Assembly: GCA_019916065.1 (NCBI GenBank)
Contig: CM034238.1
Coordinates: forward strand, 4,862,199-4,926,198
Source of the DNA: Vitellaria paradoxa
Lineage: Eukaryota; Streptophyta; Magnoliopsida; Ericales; Sapotaceae
Direction: 5' to 3'
DNA length: 64,000 bases
Notes under the pieces: model-generated
What the model was told of the DNA's origin: nothing
Database searches by the model: none
Seen by the model: only the letters and a program-made list of their open reading frames with translations
Shown: positions 23,609-34,939 of the stretch, piece by piece
Numbering within the stretch: the stretch's first letter is position 1
Layout of the letters: each line of letters begins with the position of its first letter
Translations under genes and position numbers: made by a program

Positions 23609-23945
23609 AGTGAACTAGAAAATGCTTTATTTTTTTTTATGTTACTATGGTTTGTCATATTTTATGTGCCCCTCACCTTACAATTTCCCCCACATTTTTA
23701 TGATTTATTGCAACTTTGACTCTAGTTGTTTCTTCTTTGTTATTATTTATTTGTCGCTCTGCTAAGGTGCCGTATACGTAATGTTGGATTGAATTAAATA
23801 ATAAAAATTTTGTTTATAAATACCATGACGACAAACATGTCCTTGTTTGCCCCCAAATCCAAAGGATATGCTGACGTTCTTAAAGAGCAAGCTATCCAAT
23901 TTTTTCCCGTTATTTTCGTACTGATAATGATGCATTTTCATACCT

Positions 23946-24108
23946 GAGCCTATTTGATAGATAAAAAGTAGAGAAAAAAGTATAATAAAAGTGAAAAAAA
24001 TGTGACATAAAGGTGATAAGTGAAAAATTTTAATTGAAAAAAAGTATAAAAATTAGTTAAAATTAGTGATTTTTGGTAAGATTTGGTGTGGTCAAACAGG
24101 CCATAATA
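23946..24108. mobile_element. MITE, family E copy
   Basis: Begins GAGCCTATTTGATAGAT and ends GTCAAACAGGCCATAAT; the interior matches the inverse of 23183-23335. Confidence 0.5.
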
Positions 24109-24145
24109 GTGTGAGAAGAAGACTTGACTCCAAGTTATTATTAAA

Positions 24146-24256
24146 TCTGCGTTTGAAGTAATTAAAAGTAAGATAAATTAAAATAATTTATAAAAAGTAA
24201 ATAATTTTTAAAAATCTTCAAAAAATTTTTAATATTTTTTAACAAACAAAACATCT
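24146..24256. mobile_element. MITE, family A copy (short)
   Basis: Starts TCTGCGTTTGAAGTAATTAA and AAGTAAGATAAATTAAAAT; ends ACAAACAAAACATCTT. Diverged, internally deleted copy. Confidence 0.45.
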
Positions 24257-24870
24257 TCTAAATAATATATTAGCGGATCGGGAACCTACAAGCAGCTTGT
24301 GTGTGTGTGTTTTTAAGAAAGAAACAAGGTTAGTTTTTTTAATTTTTTGTTATTTTAATATTTTTGTCATTTAAAATTTAAAAAATTAAAATATAATAAG
24401 ATAAATTTAATTTTTTAAAAAGAAATTAAAAAGTTAGTAATTGATGACTGAACTATTAATTTTTTTTTTATTTTTTGGCCAAACGCAACATAAGGGAGAA
24501 ATTGTCAAAAAGGACGAAGTTAGTTGGCAAGGAACGCCTCCACCCTAACCAAAAGTTAGTAGTATAACTCGAGTCACTTTTTCACCTATTTTTCTAATAA
24601 GATAATATATTTAATATTCTTATCTTATTAATAAAAAAGGGGCAAAGATCTTTTGGGGCTAGTCCATCCAACCGTTAGATTGCAATTACATGAAAGTTAA
24701 GGTGGGTGATATTCACAATCAATCCTGCCCCCCACTGGCATAATCTATGCGCATTGGGAATCCAAGAGCTCTCCGGCACATATTCTCTCTGGACCCAGTA
24801 AGCCCAACTTCAAAGTTCCCTACAGCCAAGAAATTCCATTCGCTACAATTTGCATGAGTTTTTGTACTTA

Positions 24871-25010
24871 GTGGTGTGTTTGACGTAATAAAAAGTGTGA
24901 TAAATTAAGAATTTGTAATATGTGTGTAAAAGAAAAAAATTAATGTGATATAAAATTATTAGAGATTTATATAATTTTTTATTGTTTGTTTACAAATCAA
25001 ACAGAGTCAT
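24871..25010. mobile_element. MITE, family A copy
   Basis: About 140 bp: GTGGTGTGTTTGACGTAAT, AAAAGTGTGATAAATTAAG, TGATATAAAATTA and ACAAATCAAACAGAGTCAT, all parts of the family A plan. Confidence 0.6.
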
Positions 25011-26026
25011 AATATATATATATATATATATATATATAATCATAATTACTAGGCACAAAAATATACAAAAATATAATCGTAATTACCAAATCTTTAATTT
25101 TTGTACAACTCATTTAAAATTTTTTTTTTCACAAATTATAATCGGTGACTGAAATTAAATATTATCAAATAAAGTTAAAATTAAAAAATTAAAATTTAAC
25201 AGTCTAAATATATTCATATTTTTTAATTTAAAAAATATAAATATATCTAAATAATTAAATTTTAATTAAACAACTCAAATAATGCTATTCAAGAGCTGAC
25301 ATCTGTGGGGCTCAATTCCATGTGTATAATAGCTTATTGTAATATCTTTTGAAGCCCATGTAGAGCATTTTTAGATTTTTTACAAAAACTAATACTATTA
25401 TATTATTAAAATTTTAACTAAAACATACACTAAAATAGAGTGGTAGGGTTTAGGCTTGTTACTATAAGTCTATCATATGATTTTTATTTATTTTTAATTA
25501 AAAAGTAAACTTAATTTTTTATGTCACAGCAGATTATGAAAAAATTAAACAAACATATTAATTTCCTTCCACAAATTTAACATATTAATTGTTATAAATT
25601 GTGTTTGGGAGACGTTTTACTTTACCTTCAAATTTAAAAAAATAAAAATTAACGTAAAAAAATTTAATTTATTTTAAATAAGTTATATTTTTTTATGTGT
25701 ACATGATTTTTTTAAATATTTTTTTTTATAATTTTTAGTGTGAATAACATGTTTAAAAATATTTAATAAAAGAATTATACAAGACAAATAATATTTAAAA
25801 AAATTATTAAATAAAAAAGGTTTTTTTTTTAATCGGAAAGCATTTTACCGTTTATTTAGTCTTAAAAAAATTATTATTATTATTATTATATTATTATTTT
25901 TTAAAATATGTTGGCCCCTCGATGCAATTAACACGTAAATTTACATCCTATAAATTATCGCGTTTAGGAAAGACATGATTATTTCCTCTCCAAAAGCGAT
26001 AAGTGCGGGGTAGTCGTCGGAATAAC

Positions 26027-26036
26027 TGACACGTCA
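26027..26036. promoter_or_regulatory. ACGT-core bZIP-type site upstream of DUF21-CBS gene
   Basis: TGACACGTCA (inverse TGACGTGTCA) lies about 400 bp upstream of the ATG in a locally GC-richer promoter. This hybrid C/G-box core is a typical bZIP target. Motif only. Confidence 0.35.
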
Positions 26037-26390
26037 GACGCATTCTGACAAGCAAAGCAAAGATCTCGTGGAACCGTCGCTGGTGGATTCTCCTCCACGG
26101 CCGGCGAATTTTACATATATAGACACTTGTATGTATATCTGTCGATTCTCTGACCTTGCAAGTTACAGCACAACAGTCGGTTCTGTGTTGGCCCCACCCT
26201 CTCTCACTAAACTTTACTGTTCTTCAATAGTCCATCCCTGTTTGGCGGAGACATATCTCCGCGAGTCGGTGGCTGTGAAGTTGGGGTTTTGATTGCTTGC
26301 TGGCTCGGGGCAATGGAGATTTTTGAGGTCTGGTTGTCGTTTCTTTAACATTCGCATGTGGTTTCTGAGGGTTTGAAGAAGCAGAAGACG

Positions 26391-26396
<6 letters not shown>

Positions 26397-26430
<34 letters not shown>
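26397..26430. repeat. (GA)n tract in the DUF21-CBS leader
   Basis: About 17 GA units ending 9 bp before the ATG at 26440, so almost certainly in the 5' UTR. GA-rich leaders are frequent in plants and can bind BPC/GAGA factors. Confidence 0.85.
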
Positions 26431-26433
<3 letters not shown>

Positions 26434-26439
26434 AATTGG

Positions 26440-29400
26440 ATGGCGGTGGAGTACACATGTTGCGAGTCGGAGTTCTTTATCCATATATTGATAATCGTCT
26501 TGCTGGTTTTGTTTGCTGGATTGATGTCCGGGCTTACTTTGGGGCTCATGTCGATGAGTCTTGTTGATCTTGAAGTTCTTGCCAAGTCTGGAACTCCCAA
26601 GGATCGCAAACACGCTGGTATATATATATATATATATAGACACTTACTTATATATTTGCTTAAATTTTGTATGTTTTTCACTTTTTATTTTGTTGGTAAT
26701 TAATGCTAATCTCAGGTCTTCTACTGTTGGAATGCTCGAGCAAAATTTAATGATAATTGTTATTATGTGAAAGCATTTAAGAGTGCAAAACCTTGATTGA
26801 GAATGTGATTATTGCATGATCTGACAGCCAAGTTGTGAAATGGTGAGATTGATTGAGAGATTTAATGAACTTCCAAAACTGAGTGGAGACAATCCTCTTG
26901 TGGTGAAGACTCTGGTTTCCTTTCCCCACCCGATTTGAGATAAAATTTGACAAACACCCCCAAACAAACCACATGGAGAGGGTAATATAGCCTACACATT
27001 TGAACTACCGTCTAAGGTTTCTTTGATTACCTTTTTCTTTTTCTTCTTTTTACAATCCACTTAGACTCCCTATTAAAATTTTCAACCAAAAATAATTGTT
27101 GACCAATTCGATGCTATGAAATTAACTTTATAGCCTTAGTATTAAACAAAACTAGCTTTTGTTTTGTTTTGTTAGAATCTATCGCAGAAAATATCAAAAT
27201 TTATTGATAATACTTTTATCTATTTGTCATTTTTTGCAATAGATTTTGGAAAAATGAACAAATAAAAGTATTCTCAAAATTAAAATTAAATAAAATAAAA
27301 TTCTCATTTCGTTGGAGTAAATTTTTTTTATTAATAATAAGGGTATAATGTAATTTCATAACACTAAATTGGTCAACGGTTACTTTTTGGATGAAAAATC
27401 TAACAAAACGGATCTGAGTGAATGTAATACAAATCTCAGGGTCTAGGAAACTACAGGGTACAGGCGAAATAGACCATTTTTCTACCATTTTTCTACAGGA
27501 CTCTTGTTGGTTCTTATATTGCTTGTTATAACTGAACTCTTAAACTTTTTGGTGCAAATGAAAATATTATTTGTAACTTGTAAGCATTTGCTGGCTCATT
27601 CTATTTGGCCACATTCTAAGAAGCATAAAATAATATAAAATGGGTTGTGTAACCACCAACTCCCCACGCGCCCCAATTTTTTTTTTGGGGGGGGGGGCAC
27701 TCGCATGCGTGCACACAGAAAAAAAAAAAAAGAAAAGAAAAAGAAAATAGAAAAGTAGGAGGAGGGAGAAGAGATTCCCCTATTTGCTTTGAGTACTTTT
27801 TGAACTTCTTCTTTACAAAGAATTTATGGAGACCCTCTGTAGATGGACTGCAGCTTGTACGTGCTATGAATCTGTAGAGGTCCACAAACAACATTAGTCG
27901 GCTCAATACACAAGAAATATATCCTTCCCTGATAAAGAACTAAGATACCTGAGAAAGAACATAAAGCCGCTGTTTTGGCCTTAATAAAGGATGCAATACC
28001 TGTAAACCTTCTCTCATAATGGACCAGTTGGCCTTGATAAAGCGAACATAAAGCCACCATTTTGATCTCCACAATGTCCGTTTCTTACTTTATTTTATTT
28101 TGTAAGCAGCATAAATATTTTCCTATCCGTGCGCATTGATTTGACTATATACCGACAGACTTTCCCTGCCTTTTTTATCTAAAAACATTGTAATGCGATG
28201 CAAAATGTATGAAATAAAAATATATGTAGATGATGATTAGCGATGGCTGGATGATCACACAAGTTGTAAAATGTCAGATACACTGTACTTGTTGATTTTG
28301 CTTGTGCAATGTTTCAAATACTGCATAAGACTGAAGGTTTTGGTATTGTATTGCTTTCTTTTGCTTAGTTTTATTGAATATTACTATAGCTGGAAGTTTG
28401 TACATTTTTGTAAACAGAGAAGATATTGCCAGTTGTCAGAAATCAGCATTTATTGCTTGTCACACTGCTTGTTTGCAATGCTGCAGCTATGGAGGTACAT
28501 ATGTTGTGATGTATTGGAACAAGCTATTTAATAGCAGATATCATCAATTACTTGGTATTTTGAGATGTTTGGTATTTTTGTCAGGCACTTCCAATTTTTC
28601 TGGACAGTCTGGTTACTGCCTGGGGTGCTATCCTGATTTCAGTTACTTTGATACTTCTGTTTGGTGAGGTGAGGTATTTATCTTACATAACATTTATCTA
28701 GAAGAGAGCTATAAAGTTGGAACCAACAGACAGATGGTTGAATTTGTCAGTGCAACCTATTAGGTTTATTAGGGCAGCTTTCTAGGTTGGGTCTGCTAAA
28801 AAATGATTCCTTAGCTTGCATGATTGCTGTATATGCAATTGAGGTGGCAATATATCTATGATTTCTGACGCAAGAAGTGCTTTTTCAACAACATGAATGA
28901 TTTTCAAAAGAAGTGTTTTTAGAAAATTTAAGTTATTTTGTTCAACATTAATGTGTCAATTCACTAATTGATATAGTCTCTGTATGAACAGATCATTCCG
29001 CAGTCTGTTTGTTCCCGATATGGATTGGCTATTGGTGCAGCTGTTGCTCCAATTGTTCAAGTTCTTGTTTGGATCTGCTTTCCTATAGCATTTCCAATAA
29101 GCAAGGTGATGCTTGTGTTTGCTTAGCCTTATATCATTCCATTACTTGAACAAAATCATTGGTTGGAGTTCCTAATTAGCCTTCTTGATGACACCCGTTC
29201 TCTGTGATTTTTCAGCTGTTAGACTTTCTTCTAGGACATGGACATGTAGCTCTATTCCGTAGAGCCGAGTTGAAAACACTAGTTGATTTGCATGGTAATG
29301 AGGTAAGTAGATAAAACTGAAGTTATTTTGCATGGTAACGAGGTAAGTAGGTACAAATGCAGGCATGGTGCACACACCCCAAAGGAAAAAAGAGTAATAA

Positions 29401-31052
29401 AATAAAAAAAGAAAAATCCTTCATATGTCTCTAAGGGAGTATACAAAATTTCCAATACACTTTTCCCTTTATAATTTTCTGCATGCAGGATTTTCGGTGG
29501 TTGTTCTATGAAATGTCTCATGATGTTTATGTTTTACAATCTTCAACTGTGTAGAGCTGCTTTTGTCCTTCTGTTTCATATTGTCAGCTTGATAGTCTTC
29601 TGGTTTTTTTTGCAATCAGGCTGGAAAAGGTGGAGAACTCACACATGATGAGACGACAATAATTGCCGGGGCACTTGAGCTTACCGAGAAAACAGCTAGT
29701 GATGCAATGACTCCCATATCTGAAACTTTTTCTGTTGATATCAATGCCAAGCTTGACAGGTATCGCAACCTTTGGACAGGTTTCTGAAAGAATGTTAATT
29801 TGCATTCTTTTTCAATTTGGTTATGGTCATATGTTGATGCTTCTTATCTAACAGGGAGTTGATGAATTTAATTTTGGAGAAAGGACATAGCAGAGTTCCA
29901 GTCTACTATGAGCAACCCAGTAACATAATTGGACTTCTCCTGGTAATTATGATTTGTTGTTTATGCAATTGGAAAAATAAATAGCTTTGTTGCCACTCTT
30001 TATATAGATTTGTACTTTGTACATGAGTTTAGTTTGCTAGCATGCTCATCTTTACATTTTCTTCCACTCTCCTGCTTTACTTCACATGATGGTGTCTGTT
30101 GAAACCCTTTCAAATGTCTTTTTTTGCTGGGACTTTGATTATTGATAACCGAATGTGTGGAAATTGGTATACTAAGGCTTTTTGAAGGTCCCTTAATTTT
30201 GTGGAGGATAACATATTTCAGTAAGTAGCTTTTTTTGGTTGAAAATAAAGCTAGAGCTGAAGATCTTTGTGGTTTAAAAGCTATCCAAAAGATCTACTTT
30301 TACTTGTGGTTATCTGTATGGAGGTTGCCTTAACCAAAAGTTCTTTGTGTTCACCACACTAATTAGTGTGGATATGTGTTGGAGGTGGTCAATTACTTAG
30401 CTTAGGACAAATTTTGAAGAATCTGTGTGACTACTACCAGCTGATACAGTATTCCAAATTTCCATTTGGATTTTTGTTGGCTAGCAAGTTGGAAATGCCA
30501 AGTTAAATCGTTCCATTTTCAGTCTATAATTCATTAATCTCGGCTATATTTAGAGTTAATCATGAGCGCATAATTTATTGATTGCTTCATTGTTCTTGGG
30601 ATCAAATTCTTTTTTGGTTTATTTATTTTTATTTGCAATTTTTAACTTGTAGGTGAAGAATTTGTTGACCATCCATCCAGAAGATGAAGTACCAGTGAAG
30701 AGTGTTACCATTCGCAAGATTCCAAGGTATCTTTCATTGACCAGAAGATAGTGACCTTGTTATGGGTTGAAATTACATACTACATGCTTGTCTAAGTGAA
30801 TCTATGTTGCTTTGTGATCATAGCTTGCAGGAATTCTATAATAGTTTTATTACATTGATGTATTCATAATTATGCTTTTGCCATTTTTACATCAAAAGAA
30901 TGTTTAAGATGAAGCAAAATATGAGGGTTCGATTTCTGACTTAAGCGAGATGTGCGTGAGGGGCAGCGTATATCTCACTGTTTTATCTATCGGCTACGTG
31001 GTTCGTTGAGAACTGCAATAAACCGGTGAGGGTTTCGGGTTAACCAAAGGGG

Positions 31053-31084
<32 letters not shown>

Positions 31085-31862
31085 GTCTAGGATTCCAGTC
31101 AATTATTATTATAGGTGATGTCATATCTAGCAGCGTGCTATTTGTGGACTCATATTAGTTGTTCCTACTTGTGGACTCATATTAGTTGTTCTGTGCTATA
31201 GGGTTCTGGAAACTTTGCCTTTGTATGACATCTTGAATGAGTTCCAAATGGGTCACAGTCATATGGCAGTAGTTGTGAGACAGTGGAACAAGACAACAGA
31301 GCAGCCTGCTAGTAAGAGCCCTGCTGCTGATAGTAAGCTCTGTTTCATTCTTCAACTTTACATTTAATGGAATTTTTTTAATTTATTTTTTTATTTTTCT
31401 GATGTGCTCTCTCTTTTTCTCTCGCGTCCCACATAGAATTGGGGATGGATGTGAGGGTAGACATTGATGGTGAGAAGCCGCCCCAAGAAAAGGCTTCAAA
31501 GACCAAAAGACAGATCCACAAATGGAAGAGTTTTCCAAATAGTGGAAATAAGTCTCCTCACAAGGGCCTCTCTAGGAGCAAGAAGTGGGAGAAGGAGATG
31601 TATCCAGACATTCTCGAAATAGATGGAAGCCCACTTCCAAAACTTCCTGAAGAAGACGAAGCTGTCGGGGTAATAACAATGGAAGACGTCATCGAAGAGC
31701 TTTTACAGGTAAATGTTTATGAAATTGGTGCCTTCAAGTCTTGTTCTTATATTTGTTGACTAATTTTCATATATGCTCTGTAATCTGTATCTTGACATCA
31801 GTTTTAACACCTTGCAGGAGGAGATCTTTGATGAGACAGATCACCATTACGAGGATTTATGA
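26440..31862 (+). CDS. CBSDUF: DUF21-CBS (CNNM-like) membrane protein
   Basis: Eleven exons: 26440-26617, 28418-28494, 28585-28668, 28992-29105, 29216-29302, 29620-29759, 29855-29942, 30653-30726, 31202-31332, 31437-31708, 31818-31862. They join to 429 residues. The family is related to CNNM/CorC divalent-cation (probably Mg2+) transporters; plant substrates are little tested. The DUF21 domain spans about 8-185, with membrane segments such as [23 protein letters not shown]...[14 protein letters not shown] and [16 protein letters not shown], and the signature [14 protein letters not shown]. The CBS pair follows: [24 protein letters not shown], then GHSHMAVVV. After a basic linker ([14 protein letters not shown]) comes [29 protein letters not shown]. 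The short tail after DETDHH is typical of the At2g14520/At4g33700 subgroup. Intron 1 is 1.8 kb. The frame is uninterrupted; a stray copy of exon 8 lies at 3.95-4.27 kb. Confidence 0.93.
30912..31080 (+). mobile_element. SINE-like insertion in DUF21-CBS intron 8
   Basis: A B-box-like GAGGGTTCGATTTCTG is followed by a GC-richer body (GAGGGGCAGCGTATATCTCA, AATAAACCGGTGAGGGTTTC) and a 30-nt poly-A run at 31051-31080. The A-box part is not evident, so the element is probably 5'-truncated. Confidence 0.55.
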
Positions 31863-33187
31863 CGAAGGTTTTGTTTAAACCATTGTATTTCTGTACATAT
31901 GGTGATGAAAAATTTGGCTTCGTTTGATTTAGTTACTTACGCTATCCCCGAGTTTGGGACTTGAAAATTTGAACTTGCTTAATGAGGATATCACAGGTCT
32001 ACAAGAATTGTGTACTGGAGTCGGAACAATTAATGGCTTCATATAAAAAGAAAATATAGCGACTGTTTGTGGTTCGGTATTGAAGTGCTTTATCAATTAA
32101 CAGAGATGAAAGAATTGTCAAATTTCTTTTGGATGTTGGGTGTGTTTATCAGTGTTGAAGTGTTTTATCATTTGCCTTCATCTTCAGAATAAGATTTTTG
32201 TTGGCTTATGTACATTTTTTTTTCTTTTTTGGAAACAGCAATTGGTGAGTAACCAGCGCATGCTAATAAGATTTTTCTACTTCTCTAGTAAAGACAGATT
32301 TGTTCAATAATTGAACACGTGTAGCCTAAATTGTAAACAATGCTTCGACTTGGAGTTTATATATATGTATATATATAATCAGATATAAGTAACTATTTAC
32401 GTAGGATGGGTAAAAGAAATAACGTAACATTCAGAAGAAGGTGAGATGCAACCCCCACACATATGCTCCATGTCTTCTGGGTAACCAAATAAAGAAATAG
32501 ATTTCTATACTTTCTACAAATTCATTTCTTCTCAATTTCTTAATCCAGCCAAACCAATAAAAGGATTAGCTCTTCATGAAACTGATGAACATTTGATGAC
32601 TGCATTTCTTTACAGCACAAAGAAGCAGCCAATCAAACCCCATGGCATTTTTCTCCATTTTCCTGTTGTGGGCATTAGTGTACCAAAAAAAAAAAAAAAT
32701 TACGTACAAATTCCATTTGTTTCAATGTAAATTTTTCGGAAAACATATTTACTTGTGTGTTTGAAAAAATATACATTTTCCCGAAATATGAGTATTCCAA
32801 AAACATTTTACAATGTTAACCTAGAAATCAACTTAGAGATGGTTTTTCCACAAAATTATGCCAATCCAGAACAAGAGAAAAACCATGGGGTAGTAGTTTA
32901 GGTCAAGAGACAGCATCCTGCCAGAGATTTTCAGATGCACTGTACACCGTACAGCAATCAAGAAATCTAAAAGCTCTTAGCTAATCTGAATATAATGACT
33001 AACAAAATCCTAATCTTGGTATAATACAAGATAAAGATACAGTATAAACATTAACTGAATACATCTGATCTTACAATATCCTGAGTAGATGGCTAGTAAG
33101 CCCTACAGCAAACCAAACTGTACTAAAGCTCTACTCAACATATGAACCAACTGGTCAGGTAGTTTACTCATATTAAAAACTAAACAT
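31863..33187. other. Convergent 3' flanks of DUF21-CBS and MUSTANG genes
   Basis: Downstream sequence of two genes that face each other. The first 250 bp or so look like 3' UTR. No further gene recognised; there is a poly-A run at 32685-32699. Confidence 0.55.
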
Positions 33188-34939
33188 CTAAAATTGTTCT
33201 ATACCCTTCATTATATCTGCTTTGCAAGTTGTCTTATAATGTCCTGTTTGGTTGCACCGGCTACAATGCACAGTATGCTTCTCCCGATTGAGGTCCTCTA
33301 CACAAACTCGCTTCTTCTCAGGGCGCCCTGGTGGTCGGCGGAACTTAGGAGGCCGCACAACTGGCATGTCCTCGTCCATAGGAGCCTCAGGTTCCTTCTT
33401 CCATTCAATTTTACTTGGGATTTGGTGTACATCTTCTGAGTATGTTTCCCGATAACTGGCCACAGTAAAACATTTCTCAGTGAAGGCATACACATCTTTT
33501 CTGGAGGAGATTAGCGCTGCAACAGCATGGGAGCATGGTATTCCATACAGCTGCCAATCACGGCAAGAACAATAATGGGTCCCGATGTTCACAATGTCTG
33601 ACCGATCCCCTGATAGAACCTCGAATTCTACCTCGTCTGATCTAAGGACTTGATATGTAGATGCGTGGCTGGTTGCCTCCACTATACGTTTCTCGGCACT
33701 CGGGGTGAGCACGGAAAACCATGAGTTACTCTTGGCTCGCCTTTCTGCAAACACAGCTACCAATTTACTTTGAATCCTCTCAATCACCTGAATAACGGGC
33801 AGCTCCCTTGCTTCAAGTATCCATTGATTGAACTCCTCAATATTTGAAGAGAGATGACCATATCGTGTCCCCTCAAAATATACCAGCGCCCAGCGGGAAG
33901 GGGGAAACCTTTGAAGCCACTTTGCTGCTTCAGAAGAAACCTCCTCTATTTCTGCCAATTTCTCTTTAAAACCAATTGTGGTGGTTGAATATGCAGCTTT
34001 CCACAGAAGATTCACAAGCCTCGAATTCTTAAACTCTTTGCCAATGCTTTCACTCAAGTGCTGCATGCAAATTGCATGAGAAGAACTAGGAAATTTTCTC
34101 TTAACAGCATCTATTATGCCCTTTTGTATATCTGACAAAAATGTAAGCTGTGGGATCTTCTCTGTGTTTGCCTCTAGAACTTTGTGTAGCTCTGATAAAA
34201 ACCACATCCAGCTCTCGTCACTCTCTACATCAACCACACCAATGGCTAAGGGAAATAACCCTCCATCAGCATCAAAAGAAGTTGCTGAAAGTAGGGTGCC
34301 AAGGTATTTGCTCTTAAGCTGGATTCCACCAAGGCCAACAATAGGCAAACATCCATTTAGGAACCCGTATATGGAAGCATAAAAGGAAACAAAAAGCCGT
34401 TGAAACCGGTTATCAGCACCAGCAGTGAAAACCTCAGCAGTACTTCCCGGATTGGTTTTCCTTATTTGCTCACAGTATGAAGGAAGGAGGCAGTACCCTT
34501 CTTCAGAAGAGCCGTAAATTGCTGCAAGCCCCCGTTCCTTGGCACGCCAAGCTTGCTTATATGGTATCGTAATTCCATATTGTTTATGGATGTCATGCAG
34601 AATATCTTTTGGTTTGTAGTTAATGTTATCTCGCAGTCGTTCCTCTATGAAGTTTACTATCCAATCAACAGAAGCTTGATGATGCCCATTTTGGGCATTC
34701 TTCCCGCAAGTATGTGTTGCTTCAATGCTTCTAATTGTGAAGGTTGGGGCATTAGAAAGCTTAACAGCACGGATGCGCCATGGACAACCTTCTGTGGCAC
34801 ACTTTGCAAAATAACGAATCAGGTCACTTTTTATAATACGAAGCTCAAAGTGCTGAGCAATTGCAGCTTCTTTAATTGCTTTTCGGAAAGCTTTGACATC
34901 AGGGAACTCTTGACCAATAAAGAAATTGTGATCCTCCAT
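33188..34939 (-). CDS. MUG: MUSTANG-type domesticated MULE transposase protein
   Basis: Single-exon 583-residue protein of the MUSTANG (MUG) family, former Mutator-like transposases now kept as plant genes with growth and flowering roles. Order: N-terminal MuDR-type zinc-binding domain (about 5-85, with KCATEGCPWRIRA); MULE transposase domain (about 185-300); SWIM zinc finger CSCRDWQLYGIPCSHAVAAL (457 onward); a basic PPGRPEKKR segment; a C-terminal CCHC knuckle CSRCNQTGHYKTTC (559-572). There is no PB1 domain, so it fits the MUG1-4 clade. The first catalytic Asp, expected in an I-D-x-T-x-L-K motif, is replaced (LGGIQLK, Gly204). The Asp of FLSDIQKG (270) remains. No inverted repeats were seen around it. 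This points to domestication, not an active element. Confidence 0.92.
   Translation of the reverse strand: MEDHNFFIGQEFPDVKAFRKAIKEAAIAQHFELRIIKSDLIRYFAKCATEGCPWRIRAVKLSNAPTFTIRSIEATHTCGKNAQNGHHQASVDWIVNFIEERLRDNINYKPKDILHDIHKQYGITIPYKQAWRAKERGLAAIYGSSEEGYCLLPSYCEQIRKTNPGSTAEVFTAGADNRFQRLFVSFYASIYGFLNGCLPIVGLGGIQLKSKYLGTLLSATSFDADGGLFPLAIGVVDVESDESWMWFLSELHKVLEANTEKIPQLTFLSDIQKGIIDAVKRKFPSSSHAICMQHLSESIGKEFKNSRLVNLLWKAAYSTTTIGFKEKLAEIEEVSSEAAKWLQRFPPSRWALVYFEGTRYGHLSSNIEEFNQWILEARELPVIQVIERIQSKLVAVFAERRAKSNSWFSVLTPSAEKRIVEATSHASTYQVLRSDEVEFEVLSGDRSDIVNIGTHYCSCRDWQLYGIPCSHAVAALISSRKDVYAFTEKCFTVASYRETYSEDVHQIPSKIEWKKEPEAPMDEDMPVVRPPKFRRPPGRPEKKRVCVEDLNREKHTVHCSRCNQTGHYKTTCKADIMKGIEQF

Larger units (their letters stand above)
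21181..26026. other. MITE-rich spacer between CGR and DUF21-CBS genes
   Basis: Divergent intergenic region of about 5 kb, very AT-rich, with no gene recognised. It holds at least eight short inverted-repeat elements, listed separately, and a TA microsatellite at 25013-25037. Bases 24640-24870 are less AT-rich (AACCGTTAGATTGCAATTAC, CTCTCTGGACCCAGTAAGCC) but have no open frame of note. Confidence 0.6.

Noticed and set aside
26214..26681. Minus-strand frames of 139 and 155 codons over the DUF21-CBS exon 1
   Set aside because: They are translations of the GA and TA microsatellites and the antisense of exon 1 (runs of LSLSLS and YIYIY).
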